Of a DNA stretch of 35,377 bases, positions 1 through 7,827 are shown piece after piece. The stretch covers positions 1 through 35,377 of the forward strand of contig CACZWQ010000005.1 in NCBI GenBank assembly GCA_902784855.1, in the 5' to 3' direction. The stretch is from an uncultured Ruminococcus sp. Its GTDB lineage: Bacteria > Bacillota > Clostridia > Oscillospirales > Acutalibacteraceae. The notes under the pieces were generated by a model. It was not told the origin of the DNA and ran no database searches. It saw only the letters and a program-made list of their open reading frames with translations. Position numbers and translations under genes: made by a program. Position 1 is the stretch's first letter; the number at the start of each line of letters is the position of its first letter.

Positions 1-660
1 GCCGAATTCCGATTCCAGCTGCGTTCCCAGATAGGTTCTGTTGTCATCCAGGAGCCTGACGCTGCTGCCGTTCGGGAGGGGATAGGCGAGGTTGACATAT
101 TTGCCGACCAGCGCGTTGAGCCTTTCCACCTTCGGCATCCCTTCTATTTGCAGGCGGTTGATCTCTTCGACGAGCTGTTTTTTGAACGCCTCAAACTGTC
201 CGTCGTCGCTCAGCTCCTCATACCGCTTCCAGTAGTCCAGCTGCGGCAGCGTCTGCTTTAAGAAGGCGCGCGCCTGTTCCTCGGAGAAATCCTCCTTCAC
301 CATATGCTTGACGCAGACCTCGATCAATTCGTCCATGTCGCTGTAGGTGTACTGCCCGTCCGCATAGCACCACTTGCAGTAGTCCTCGTTCAAGCTGCCG
401 TCACTGTCCGTGCCGATGATCTCATCCTCCAGCGGCATGCCGCAGCACTGGCAGATCAGCCGTTGCGGCGAGCCGAGCAGGGTGTTGATGGAGACGCGGA
501 ACAGCCGCGAGAGCAGCTTGAGCGTCTCGGTGTTCGGCACCGTGTCGCCGTTTTCCCAGCGCGATACCGCCTGACGCGTCACGAATACCTTTTCCGCCAG
601 CTCCTCCTGCGACATGCCGTTTTTCGTCCTCAGCTGATAGATCACATCTTTTGTGTTCAT
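1..660 (-). CDS. XRE-family HTH regulator with zinc ribbon, 3' end cut by window
   Basis: Read on the minus strand from ATG at 660; the C-terminus runs off the left edge. Residues 1-60 form a Cro/CI-type helix-turn-helix (MSQEELAEKVFVTRQAVSRW), the usual DNA-binding module of small Firmicute repressors. It is followed by CQCCGMPL and then CKWCYADG, which fits a short putative zinc-ribbon domain found in many HTH and stand-alone proteins of Clostridia (Zn_ribbon_2-like). The next 100 residues are helical and acidic and I do not recognise them. A strong AGGGAGGT Shine-Dalgarno lies 6 bases before the start. It is a monocistronic gene with its own promoter; its target is unknown. The family call is firm, the function is not. 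Confidence 0.85.
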   Translation of the reverse strand, partial: MNTKDVIYQLRTKNGMSQEELAEKVFVTRQAVSRWENGDTVPNTETLKLLSRLFRVSINTLLGSPQRLICQCCGMPLEDEIIGTDSDGSLNEDYCKWCYADGQYTYSDMDELIEVCVKHMVKEDFSEEQARAFLKQTLPQLDYWKRYEELSDDGQFEAFKKQLVEEINRLQIEGMPKVERLNALVGKYVNLAYPLPNGSSVRLLDDNRTYLGTQLESEFG

Positions 661-681
661 CAAAACACCTCCCTTGTTATC

Positions 682-710
682 ATTGTATCATGAAGCCGCC
701 GCCCGCACAA
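682..710 (-). promoter_or_regulatory. Promoter of the XRE regulator
   Basis: On the minus strand TTGTGC (705-710) and TACAAT (682-687) are 17 bases apart, and the -10 is preceded by TG-A, an extended -10. It lies about 20 bases upstream of the start codon at 660. Confidence 0.6.
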
Positions 711-740
711 GCAATTTGCTGTTGCGGCGTTTTTTCATTT

Positions 741-774
741 TAAAAAAGGTATCCCGCGTTTCTGCGGGATACCT
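741..774 (-). terminator. Rho-independent terminator of yebC
   Basis: An 11-bp perfect stem (AGGTATCCCGC, 747-757 paired with 764-774) with a 6-base loop. Read on the minus strand it is followed at once by a TTTTTTA tract, just past the yebC stop codon. Confidence 0.9.
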
Positions 775-781
775 GCGTTTG

Positions 782-1513
782 TTATTCTTCCCAGTTATGC
801 CAGACGTTCTGGATGTCGTCGTTGTCCTCGAACATGTCGAGCATTTTCTGCATCTTGACGGCGGTTTCCTCGTCCTCGAGCTTGGTGTAGGTGCCGGGCA
901 CCATCTCCAGCTCCGCCGAGACAAAGACATAGCCCAGCTTTTCCAGCTCGTCGCGCACCGCGCTGAAATCCTCCGGCTCGGTGTAGATGGTGAACACGTC
1001 CTCGTCCGCCTCAAAATCGGAGGCGCCGACCTCGAGCGCGTCGCTCATCACGTCGTCCTCGCTCTTGTCCAAGTCCTCGCGCTCGATGACGAGCACGCCC
1101 TTCTGCGAGAACATGAAGCTGACGCAGCCCTGCGTTCCCATATTGCCGCCGAATTTATCGAAATAATGTCTGACCTCGCCCGCAGTGCGGTTGCGGTTGT
1201 CGGTCAGCGCCTCGACGATGACCGCCACGCCGCTGGGACCGTAGCCCTCATAGGTGACCGCCTCGTAGTTGGTGGAATCGCTGTCGTTGGCAGCCTTCTT
1301 GATGATGCGCTCGATATTGTCGTTGGGGACGTTAGCCGCCTTCGCCTTGGCGATGGTGTCCCTGAGCTTGGAGTTGACGTTGGGGTCTGCGCTGCCGCCG
1401 GTCTTGATGGCGACGATCAGCTCTCTGCCGATCTTGGTAAAGACCTTGGCGCGCGCGGCGTCATTTTTACCCTTTTTCTGTTTGATGGTACTCCATTTGT
1501 TATGTCCTGACAT
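782..1513 (-). CDS. yebC: YebC/PmpR family regulator (YebC/TACO1)
   Basis: A 243-residue protein, full length for the family, opening with the signature [20 protein letters not shown]. Further family blocks are visible: [13 protein letters not shown] near residue 82, [14 protein letters not shown] near 110, and [20 protein letters not shown] near 125. YebC proteins are small cytoplasmic proteins long annotated as transcriptional regulators; members of this family have more recently been tied to translation and relief of ribosome stalling, so the molecular role here should be left open. It is monocistronic, with its own promoter and terminator. The start is supported by AAAGGA nine bases upstream. 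Nothing is unusual about it. Confidence 0.96.
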   Translation of the reverse strand: MSGHNKWSTIKQKKGKNDAARAKVFTKIGRELIVAIKTGGSADPNVNSKLRDTIAKAKAANVPNDNIERIIKKAANDSDSTNYEAVTYEGYGPSGVAVIVEALTDNRNRTAGEVRHYFDKFGGNMGTQGCVSFMFSQKGVLVIEREDLDKSEDDVMSDALEVGASDFEADEDVFTIYTEPEDFSAVRDELEKLGYVFVSAELEMVPGTYTKLEDEETAVKMQKMLDMFEDNDDIQNVWHNWEE

Positions 1514-1544
1514 GAAATCATTCCTTTACCTGTTTATCTTACTA

Positions 1545-1573
1545 AGTATAACACAGGGCAGGGGGTCTGTAAA
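1545..1573 (-). promoter_or_regulatory. Promoter of yebC
   Basis: Minus-strand TTTACA (1568-1573), 17 bases, TATACT (1545-1550); about 30 bases upstream of the yebC start. Confidence 0.75.
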
Positions 1574-1602
1574 TAAACCAAAGGTTACAATTCTGTTACC
1601 GA

Positions 1603-1631
1603 CAAAAAACCGGCGCCGCAGGGGCGTCGGT
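1603..1631 (-). terminator. Rho-independent terminator of the 1644-2645 gene
   Basis: Minus strand: ACCGACGCC, short loop, GGCGCCGGT imperfect GC-rich stem, followed directly by TTTTTTGTC. It lies 13 bases past the stop codon of the upstream minus-strand gene. Confidence 0.8.
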
Positions 1632-1643
1632 TCCTTTGTCCTG

Positions 1644-2645
1644 TTATTTTGTCACCTTGGTGAATTCGCCTGCGGGCTGCTCGTAGGTCTGACCCATGAA
1701 TTCCATCACCATGGTCAGGGTGAGCTTGTTGTCGGCGATGGTGTACTTGAAGGTCTGCGCCTGGTCGTTGAGGTACTGATAATAGATGGTGAGCTGGCCG
1801 TTTTGGCAGTCATAGATGCCGTGCTGGCTCTGGATGACGTTGTTCGCCATGGTTTTCAGCGAATAGCTGCCGTCGTCCTCAAAGACGAAGGTCTGTTCGC
1901 CGACCTCGTTTTTGTACGTCCACTCGCCGACGATGGCGTCGTCCTTGTGGAACTCGCCCTCGCGCTCAAACTGAGCGGGGACATATTCGCGCGCGTCGAA
2001 GTTGAGCTTGACCGTGTCGTTTTCGACGCTGGTGAGCAGGAGGGTGCTGTCGGTGAAGACGTTGCCCGTGCGCTCGAAGAGGAATTTGCCGTCGATGATG
2101 CCCGAATTCTCGATGTTGAGGACGGGCTTGCCGACAAGGGAATCGCCGTTTTCAAGGTCGGCGACGTCCTTCTGCTCGAGCTTGCGGATGGTGTAGGCGC
2201 CCTGGTACTCAAAGGAGCCGAGCTCGACCTTGAGCCTGCCGTCCGGCTCGTAGATGAAATAGAAGTCGGGCGAGGTCGCTTCGTCCGCAGAGGCGCCGGC
2301 GACGGGCTTCGCCTGATAGTGCCAGGTGGTGGTTTTAGTGCCGAACAGTCCGGTATTCACCACCCCTTGGAAGAAGAACAGGCGGCACACCACGGCGGCG
2401 AGCAGCACGACGAGCACGATGGCGGCGCTGAGCAGGATGGTGAACTGCACCGTTCTCTTTTTCTTGGGTGCAGCGGAGACGTCCGCAGCGCCATCGGCGC
2501 TGTTCTGCGGTTCTTCCTCCTGCAGCGCTTCCTCGGGCTGCGAAAAATCCTCGTCAAAGGCGTCGAGGTCATAGTCTTTTGTATCGGCGTCGGAAAGCGC
2601 TTCCGGCGCGGCTTCTTCTGTCAGGAATTCTTTGTTTTCGTCCAA
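1644..2645 (-). CDS. Membrane-anchored protein with two lipocalin-like/DUF5640-like beta domains
   Basis: I start this protein at TTG 2645 (333 residues), because AGGGAGGT sits 7 bases upstream; an in-frame ATG at 2672 has no such site and would place the Shine-Dalgarno inside the gene. The N-terminal 65 residues are strongly acidic and low complexity, followed by KKKR and one membrane segment at about residues 69-92, so the remaining 240 residues should be outside the cell. The outer part looks like two related beta-rich repeats: the second begins IVGEWTYKNEVGEQTFVFED and ends with a TIADNKLTLTM strand, resembling the IVGTW-type DUF5640/lipocalin-like domains common in clostridial surface proteins. 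Function is unknown. It is monocistronic, divergent from the yicC operon. The domain naming is tentative; topology is fairly sure. Confidence 0.75.
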   Translation of the reverse strand: MDENKEFLTEEAAPEALSDADTKDYDLDAFDEDFSQPEEALQEEEPQNSADGAADVSAAPKKKRTVQFTILLSAAIVLVVLLAAVVCRLFFFQGVVNTGLFGTKTTTWHYQAKPVAGASADEATSPDFYFIYEPDGRLKVELGSFEYQGAYTIRKLEQKDVADLENGDSLVGKPVLNIENSGIIDGKFLFERTGNVFTDSTLLLTSVENDTVKLNFDAREYVPAQFEREGEFHKDDAIVGEWTYKNEVGEQTFVFEDDGSYSLKTMANNVIQSQHGIYDCQNGQLTIYYQYLNDQAQTFKYTIADNKLTLTMVMEFMGQTYEQPAGEFTKVTK

Positions 2646-2677
2646 AGATGATACCTCCCTTTTTCGTTTCAACCACT

Positions 2678-2706
2678 ATCATACTATATTTCACGGAAGA
2701 AATCAA
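2678..2706 (-). promoter_or_regulatory. Promoter of the 1644-2645 gene
   Basis: Minus-strand TTGATT (2701-2706), 17 bases, TATGAT (2678-2683), about 33 bases before the TTG start at 2645. Confidence 0.7.
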
Positions 2707-2769
2707 CAGTTTTTTCGCGCGGGGGCTGCGCATGAGGAAAAAAGATATGACAATTTGGTTACAAATCCA

Positions 2770-2798
2770 TTGTCAAAGCGGATGATCTGTGGTACAAT
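2770..2798 (+). promoter_or_regulatory. Promoter of the yicC-thiN housekeeping operon
   Basis: TTGTCA (2770-2775), 17 bases, TACAAT (2793-2798), 40 bases before the yicC start. It is the only good promoter seen ahead of the long operon. Confidence 0.8.
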
Positions 2799-2838
2799 GA
2801 TGGAACAATACAGATAGATTACGGAAAGGAAGTTGCGA

Positions 2839-3723
2839 ATGGTTAAATCAATGACGGGCTTCGGTCGCTGCGAAACCGAGATCAACGGCAGAGCCATCAC
2901 GGTGGAGCTGAAAAGCGTCAACCACCGTTATTTTGAGTTTTCGTGCCGCATCACGCGCGGCTACGGCTTTTTGGAGGATAAGCTCAAGGCGTTCGTCAAC
3001 GCGAGGGTCGCGCGCGGCAAGATCGACATGTTCGTCTCCATCGGCGCCGCCGACGACACGCCCTGCGAGGTCACGGTCAACCACAGCCTTGTCTCGGGCT
3101 ATCTCAACGCCATGAAGGAGATCGGCGACACCTACGGAATCGAAAACGACGCCACGGTCGTGGCCCTCTCGCGCTTCCCCGATGTGTTCACCGTCAACAA
3201 GGCGGCGGTGGACGAGGAACAGCTGACCGCCGATGTACTGACAGCGGCGGGAGAGGCGCTGGATTCGTTCGTCAGGATGCGCGAGGCGGAGGGCGAGCGG
3301 ATGAAGGAGGACATCCTCGGCAGGGCGCAGACGATCTTGTCCATCGTGTCCGAGATCGAGGCGCGCTCGCCGCAGACCGTGGAGGAATATGAAAACCGCC
3401 TGCTCGACCGCATCCGCCAGACCTTGGAGAACCTCAGCGTCGAGGTCGACGAGCAGCGCGTGCTCACCGAGGTGGCGGTATTCGCCGACAAGGTGGCGGT
3501 CGCCGAGGAGACGGTGCGGCTGCGCAGCCACTTCGACCAGCTCAGCGTGTTCCTCTCGCTCGACCAGCCCGTGGGCAGGAAGATCGACTTCATCGTCCAG
3601 GAGATGAACCGCGAGGCGAACACCATCGGCTCCAAGGTGCAGGACGCCGTTCTGGCGCACAAGGTGGTCGACATCAAGAGCGAGATCGAGAAGATCCGCG
3701 AGCAGGTGCAGAACATCGAATAG
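2839..3723 (+). CDS. yicC: YicC/YloC family endoribonuclease
   Basis: A 294-residue protein with the full YicC layout: N-terminal MVKSMTGFGRCE and VELKSVNHRYFE, a central acidic helical part, and the C-terminal block (QPVGRKIDFIVQEMNREANTIGSK) that defines the family's second domain. Family members such as E. coli YicC and B. subtilis YloC are reported endoribonucleases acting on RNA in the cytoplasm. The start is ATG 2839 with GGAAAGGAAG upstream; an in-frame TTG at 2833 lies too close to that site. First gene of the operon, 34 bases ahead of remA, the same order as yloC-remA in Bacillus. Confidence 0.95.
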   Translation: MVKSMTGFGRCETEINGRAITVELKSVNHRYFEFSCRITRGYGFLEDKLKAFVNARVARGKIDMFVSIGAADDTPCEVTVNHSLVSGYLNAMKEIGDTYGIENDATVVALSRFPDVFTVNKAAVDEEQLTADVLTAAGEALDSFVRMREAEGERMKEDILGRAQTILSIVSEIEARSPQTVEEYENRLLDRIRQTLENLSVEVDEQRVLTEVAVFADKVAVAEETVRLRSHFDQLSVFLSLDQPVGRKIDFIVQEMNREANTIGSKVQDAVLAHKVVDIKSEIEKIREQVQNIE

Positions 3724-3757
3724 CTGCACCGCAACAAGAGAAATAAAGAGGGAAAAT

Positions 3758-4015
3758 ATGAGGTTAATCAATATCGGCTTCGGCAATCTGGTCAGCAGCG
3801 ACAAGCTGGTGGCGGTCGTCGCGCCCGATTCGGCGCCCGTCAAGCGCATCGTGCAGGAGGCAAAGCAGAACGGCTTGCTGATCGACGCGACCTGCGGCAG
3901 GAAGTGCAAGTCGGTGCTCGTCACCGAGAGCAACCATGTCGTGCTCTCCGCCGTGTCCTGCGAGGCGATCCAGAACCGCGCCGAGGAAAGCGAGGAGAAG
4001 GATGAACAAGCATAA
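3758..4015 (+). CDS. remA: RemA family DNA-binding regulator (DUF370)
   Basis: An 85-residue protein beginning MRLINIGFGNLVSSDKLVAV, the RemA/YlzA signature, with SAPVKRIVQEAKQNGLLIDATCGRK following. In B. subtilis RemA assembles into ring-like oligomers and activates extracellular matrix genes by binding DNA; whether this organism makes a matrix cannot be told here. The acidic tail (EESEEKDEQA) is not part of the conserved fold. The Shine-Dalgarno is AGAGGG, 5 bases before ATG. It overlaps gmk by 14 bases, so the two are translationally coupled, as in Bacillus. Confidence 0.93.
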   Translation: MRLINIGFGNLVSSDKLVAVVAPDSAPVKRIVQEAKQNGLLIDATCGRKCKSVLVTESNHVVLSAVSCEAIQNRAEESEEKDEQA

Positions 4016-4604
4016 GGGACGTCTGGTGCTCTACACAGGCTGCTCGGGCGTGGGCAAGGGCACCATCATGAAGCGCCTGCTCGAGCGCGACCCCAACATC
4101 CGCCTTTCGGTGTCCAACACCACGCGCGCACCGCGCGAGGGCGAGGTGCACGGCGTGCATTACAATTTCGTCAGCCGCGAGGCATTCATCGCGCTGGCGG
4201 ACGCGGACGGCTATATCGAGTACGCCGAATACTGCGACAACCTCTACGGCACGCCCAAGGCGCAGGTGGAGGAAATGCTCGAGAAGGGCTATCACGTCTT
4301 TCTCGAGATCGAGGTGCAGGGCGGCCTGCAGGTGATGGCGCAGTACCCTGACGTGCTGAGCATCTTCATCCTGCCCCCGTCGATGGAGGAGCTGGAAAAG
4401 CGCCTGCGCGGCAGGGGCACCGAATCGGAGGAGGTCATCCGCCGCAGGCTGGAAGAAGCCGAAAACGAGATCAAGGTCGCGCCGCGCTATCGGTACCGCG
4501 TCGTCAACGACGACCTCGACCGCGCGGTCGAGGAAGTGCTCGCGATCCTGCACGGGCAGCAAGACAGCCAATCCCCGCAGCACTGCGGTGACAATATAGA
4601 ATAA
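4002..4604 (+). CDS. gmk: Guanylate kinase
   Basis: A 200-residue enzyme converting GMP and ATP to GDP and ADP, essential for guanine nucleotide supply and for (p)ppGpp precursor flow. The P-loop is GCSGVGKGT at residues 13-21 (Cys replaces the usual Pro at the second position), followed by the GMP-binding SVSNTTRAPREGEVHGVHY, the YGTPKAQVEEML segment, and EVQGGLQV in place of the classical DVQG. The arginine-rich lid KRLRGRGTESEEVIRRRL is also present. ATG 4002 lies within the end of remA, preceded by GAGGAGAAGG. The last 15 residues are a variable polar tail. Confidence 0.97.
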   Translation: MNKHKGRLVLYTGCSGVGKGTIMKRLLERDPNIRLSVSNTTRAPREGEVHGVHYNFVSREAFIALADADGYIEYAEYCDNLYGTPKAQVEEMLEKGYHVFLEIEVQGGLQVMAQYPDVLSIFILPPSMEELEKRLRGRGTESEEVIRRRLEEAENEIKVAPRYRYRVVNDDLDRAVEEVLAILHGQQDSQSPQHCGDNIE

Positions 4605-4615
4605 GGAGAATCACG

Positions 4616-4822
4616 ATGCATAGAGTCAATGTAGATGAATTATTCCAAGGGAAGCAGAGCAAATACGCATTGGTGGTCGGCGTCTCCAAGCGCGCCAGAC
4701 AGATCACCCGGACCTTTGAGGAGGACGGCGTCGTCACCGAGGAAAAGCCCGTCCTGCTGGCGATCGATGAGATCAAAAACCACGAGATCAATCTCTTAGA
4801 GCCCGACGAGGATGATCTGTAA
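4616..4822 (+). CDS. rpoZ: DNA-directed RNA polymerase omega subunit
   Basis: A 68-residue protein with the omega core: VNVDELFQGKQSKYALVVGVSKRARQIT, where the KYALV-V-SKRARQI block contacts the beta-prime C-terminus. The latter half (EKPVLLAIDEIKNHEINLLEPD) matches the usual clostridial omega tail. It acts as a chaperone and stabiliser of RNA polymerase. AAGGAG lies 9 bases before ATG. Its end overlaps priA by 11 bases; in B. subtilis coaBC lies between these two genes, so that gene has been lost or moved here. Confidence 0.95.
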   Translation: MHRVNVDELFQGKQSKYALVVGVSKRARQITRTFEEDGVVTEEKPVLLAIDEIKNHEINLLEPDEDDL

Positions 4823-7250
4823 GCCGATCGCGAAGATCGCGGTGGAGAAGGCGGCGTATTCCTTTGACAGGGAGTTCGACTATCTGATACCGCCTCACCT
4901 TGCGTCGGACTGCGCCGTCGGCAAGCGCGTGCTCGTGCCCTTCGGCAGGGGCGACCGCCGCCGTCAGGGCATCGTCACATCTGTCACGGCGGGGGAGCCG
5001 AACGAAGGACTGAAGGAGATCGTCTGTGTGCTCGACAGCGAGCCGGTGATGAGCGAGAGCCTGCTCTCGGTCGCGCGCTTCATGAAGGAGCACTGCTTCT
5101 GCACGCTGTATGAAGCGGTCAAGGCCATGCTGCCCGCGGGGATCAACTACCGCGTGACGACGGTCTACGGCGTGCGGCAGAGCGAGCTGTCCGTCGAGCT
5201 TGACGGGGAACAGCAAAGGCTGTATGACTATCTGCGCCGCAGAAGGGGCTCTGTCCGGCTGGAAAAGCTGCTCGACGACATGGGGCTTTCCGACAGCCGC
5301 CTGCCCGACGAGCTGGTGCGCATGGGCGTGCTCTACAAGTCGGACGAGGCGTTCCGCCGGGTCAGCGACGCGGTCGTCAAGATGGCGTCCCTCGTGCCCG
5401 GCGTCGACCTGTCCGCCGTAAAGCTCACTCCCAAGCAGCGCGAGGTCGCCGAGCTGCTCGAGATGACGGGAGAAGTCTCCGTCAAGGAGATCCGCTACTT
5501 CACGGGCGTTTCCGCCTCGGTCATCGACGCGCTCTTTCAAAAGCGCATCCTCTACTTCTTCGACGAAGAGGTGTTCCGCACGGGCGACCTGAAAGCAGAG
5601 GAGCAGGCGGGGGAGCTGGTGCTCTCCGAGGAGCAGCAGCGCGCGTGCGACAATCTTCTCGCGGAATACCGCGACGACAAGGCGCACGTCAGCCTGCTCT
5701 ACGGCGTGACCGGCTCGGGCAAGACGAGCGTGTTTTTGAAGCTGATCGAGCGCGTGCTCGGCGACGGCAGGGGCATCATCGTCATGGTGCCCGAGATCTC
5801 GCTGACCCCGCAGTTCGTGGCGCAGTTTTCCCGCCGCTTCGGCGACAGGATCGCCGTCTTTCACAGCGCCCTGTCACTGGGCGAGCGGCTGGACGAGTAC
5901 AAGCGCGTCAAAAAGGGCTTGGCACAGATCGTCATCGGCACCCGCAGCGCGGTCTTTGCGCCGTTTGAGGATGTGGGGCTGGTGATCATGGACGAGGAGC
6001 AGGAGTACAGCTACAAGTCCGAGAGCGCGCCGCGCTATCACGCCCGCGAGATCGCCATGTACCGCTGCGCGCAGCACCGTGCCTTATTGGTGCTCAGCTC
6101 GGCGACCCCGAGCGTCGAGACCTATTACTACGCCAAAAACGGAAGATATTCGCTGAATGTGCTCGGCAAACGCTTCGGCGCGGCAGTGCTGCCCGAGGTC
6201 GTGACGGCGGATATGAACCGAGAAATACAGGAAGGCAACGCCACGGGCTTTTCCGAGGTGCTGCTGCAAAATATCGCATATAATCTGGAGCACGGGCGGC
6301 AGTCGATTTTGCTGCTCAACCGGCGCGGGCACAACACCTTCGTCACCTGCATGCAGTGCGGCGAGCCCGTCACCTGTCCCAACTGCTCCATTTCACTGAC
6401 CTATCACAGCCGCAACAACCGCCTGATGTGCCACTACTGCGGCTACTCGGTGCCCTACCGCAGCGAGTGCCCCTCCTGTCACGGAAGGTCGCTGCGCCTC
6501 GGCGGCGCCGGCACCCAGAAGGCGGAGGAGGATGTGGCGCGCATTTTCCCCGACGCGCGTATCCTGCGCATGGACACCGACGCCGCGACGAGCAAGTCCG
6601 GCTATGAGCGGATGATCTCGGCGTTCGCGCGCGGCGACTACGACATCCTCGTCGGCACCCAGATGGTGGCGAAGGGCTTGGATTTCCCGAATGTGACGCT
6701 GGTGGGCGTGCTCAATGCCGACCAGACGCTCTACGCCGACGACTACCGCAGCTATGAGCGGTCGTTCTCGCTGCTCACGCAGGTGGTCGGCAGAAGCGGC
6801 AGGGGAAGCAGCAAGGGCATGGCGGTCATCCAGACCTTCACGCCCGACAACCTCATCATCGCCATGGCGGCAAGGCAGGACTACGACGCGTTCTACAACG
6901 CCGAGATCGCCATGCGGCAGGCGATGCTCTACCCGCCGTTCGCGGACATCTGTCCGGTGGGCTTTGCGGGGGAGGATCAAGCCCTGACCATGCGGGCGGC
7001 GAACGCCTTTCTCGCGCTGTTCCGCGAGCTTGCGCAGCGCGACTACGCCGAGCTGCCGATCCGCATCCTCGGGCCGTCGCCCGCGTCGGTGGTGAAGGTC
7101 AGCAATAAATACCGCTACAAGCTGATCATCAAGTGCCGCAGCACCCGCGCGTTCCGCCGGCTGCTGTCGTCGGTGCTGATCGGCTTCGGAAATGACCGCG
7201 CCTACGCGAAGGTGAGCGTATACGCGGACATGAACGCGCTGGTGTGCTGA
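4812..7250 (+). CDS. priA: Primosomal replication restart helicase PriA
   Basis: An 812-residue superfamily 2 helicase that reloads the replisome at stalled forks. The N-terminal 3'-end-binding domain is followed by Walker A GVTGSGKTS (residues 298-306), a Walker B motif at 394-397 that reads DEEQ where the commonest form is DEEH, and helicase motif GTRSAVFAP. Eight zinc-ligand cysteines occur in the expected pattern (C513, C516, C522, C525, C540, C543, C553, C556). Later motifs include VGTQMVAKGLDFPNVTLVGV and QVVGRSGRG. ATG 4812 lies inside the rpoZ end, giving translational coupling with no strong separate binding site. Confidence 0.96.
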   Translation: MICKPIAKIAVEKAAYSFDREFDYLIPPHLASDCAVGKRVLVPFGRGDRRRQGIVTSVTAGEPNEGLKEIVCVLDSEPVMSESLLSVARFMKEHCFCTLYEAVKAMLPAGINYRVTTVYGVRQSELSVELDGEQQRLYDYLRRRRGSVRLEKLLDDMGLSDSRLPDELVRMGVLYKSDEAFRRVSDAVVKMASLVPGVDLSAVKLTPKQREVAELLEMTGEVSVKEIRYFTGVSASVIDALFQKRILYFFDEEVFRTGDLKAEEQAGELVLSEEQQRACDNLLAEYRDDKAHVSLLYGVTGSGKTSVFLKLIERVLGDGRGIIVMVPEISLTPQFVAQFSRRFGDRIAVFHSALSLGERLDEYKRVKKGLAQIVIGTRSAVFAPFEDVGLVIMDEEQEYSYKSESAPRYHAREIAMYRCAQHRALLVLSSATPSVETYYYAKNGRYSLNVLGKRFGAAVLPEVVTADMNREIQEGNATGFSEVLLQNIAYNLEHGRQSILLLNRRGHNTFVTCMQCGEPVTCPNCSISLTYHSRNNRLMCHYCGYSVPYRSECPSCHGRSLRLGGAGTQKAEEDVARIFPDARILRMDTDAATSKSGYERMISAFARGDYDILVGTQMVAKGLDFPNVTLVGVLNADQTLYADDYRSYERSFSLLTQVVGRSGRGSSKGMAVIQTFTPDNLIIAMAARQDYDAFYNAEIAMRQAMLYPPFADICPVGFAGEDQALTMRAANAFLALFRELAQRDYAELPIRILGPSPASVVKVSNKYRYKLIIKCRSTRAFRRLLSSVLIGFGNDRAYAKVSVYADMNALVC

Positions 7251-7295
7251 GTGCTCGGCATGCCGCGCAGATCATATAGAAAAGAAGGATGAAAT

Positions 7296-7781
7296 ATGGC
7301 GCTCAGAAATATTGTGAAGGACGGCGACCCGGTTCTGACCAAACGCTGCCGCCCGGTCGAAAAATTTGACAAAAAGCTTCACACCCTGCTCGACGACATG
7401 GCGGAGACCATGCACCATGCGAACGGCGTCGGACTTGCCGCGCCGCAGGTGGGCATCCTGCGCCGCGCGGTCGTCATCGATATCAGCCCCGAGCAAGACA
7501 GCGTCCTCGAGCTGGTCAACCCCAAGATCATCGCCTACAGCGGCGAACAGGAGGGCAACGAGGGCTGCCTGTCCTTCCCGGGACAGTGGGGCATCGTCAA
7601 GCGCCCGAACTACGTCAAGGTCAAGGCGCAGGACCGCTTCGGCGAGGAATTCACCGTCGAGGGGACCGAGCTGCTGGCGCGCGCCTTCTGCCACGAGCTT
7701 GACCATCTCAACGGCGTGGTGTTTAAGGAGGTATGCGAGCGCATGCTCACCCGCAGCGAGATCGAGGACATGACCCGCTGA
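7296..7781 (+). CDS. def: Peptide deformylase
   Basis: A 161-residue metalloenzyme removing the formyl group from nascent N-formyl-methionine. All three signatures are present: GVGLAAPQVG (44-53), EGCLSFPG (89-96) and HELDH (133-137), so the metal ligands are C91, H133 and H137 and the general acid/base is E134. Short type, without the insertions of type 2 Gram-positive enzymes. AGAAGGA lies 6 bases before ATG. Followed by fmt, the enzyme that adds the formyl group, the usual pairing. Confidence 0.97.
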   Translation: MALRNIVKDGDPVLTKRCRPVEKFDKKLHTLLDDMAETMHHANGVGLAAPQVGILRRAVVIDISPEQDSVLELVNPKIIAYSGEQEGNEGCLSFPGQWGIVKRPNYVKVKAQDRFGEEFTVEGTELLARAFCHELDHLNGVVFKEVCERMLTRSEIEDMTR

Positions 7782-7789
7782 CACCCTGT

Positions 7790-7809
7790 CGGAGACGGCT
7801 GTGTCTCCG
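7790..7809 (+). other. Hairpin in the def-fmt gap
   Basis: Perfect 7-bp inverted repeat CGGAGAC/GTCTCCG with a 6-base loop, no T tract. It could stabilise or punctuate the operon mRNA; it is not a classical terminator. Confidence 0.3.
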
Positions 7810-7827
7810 CTTATGAAAGAGGTTTCT

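Noticed and set aside
2632..2817. Short plus-strand frames in the gap before yicC
   Set aside because: They run through two divergent promoters, lack ribosome binding sites and have no recognisable sequence.
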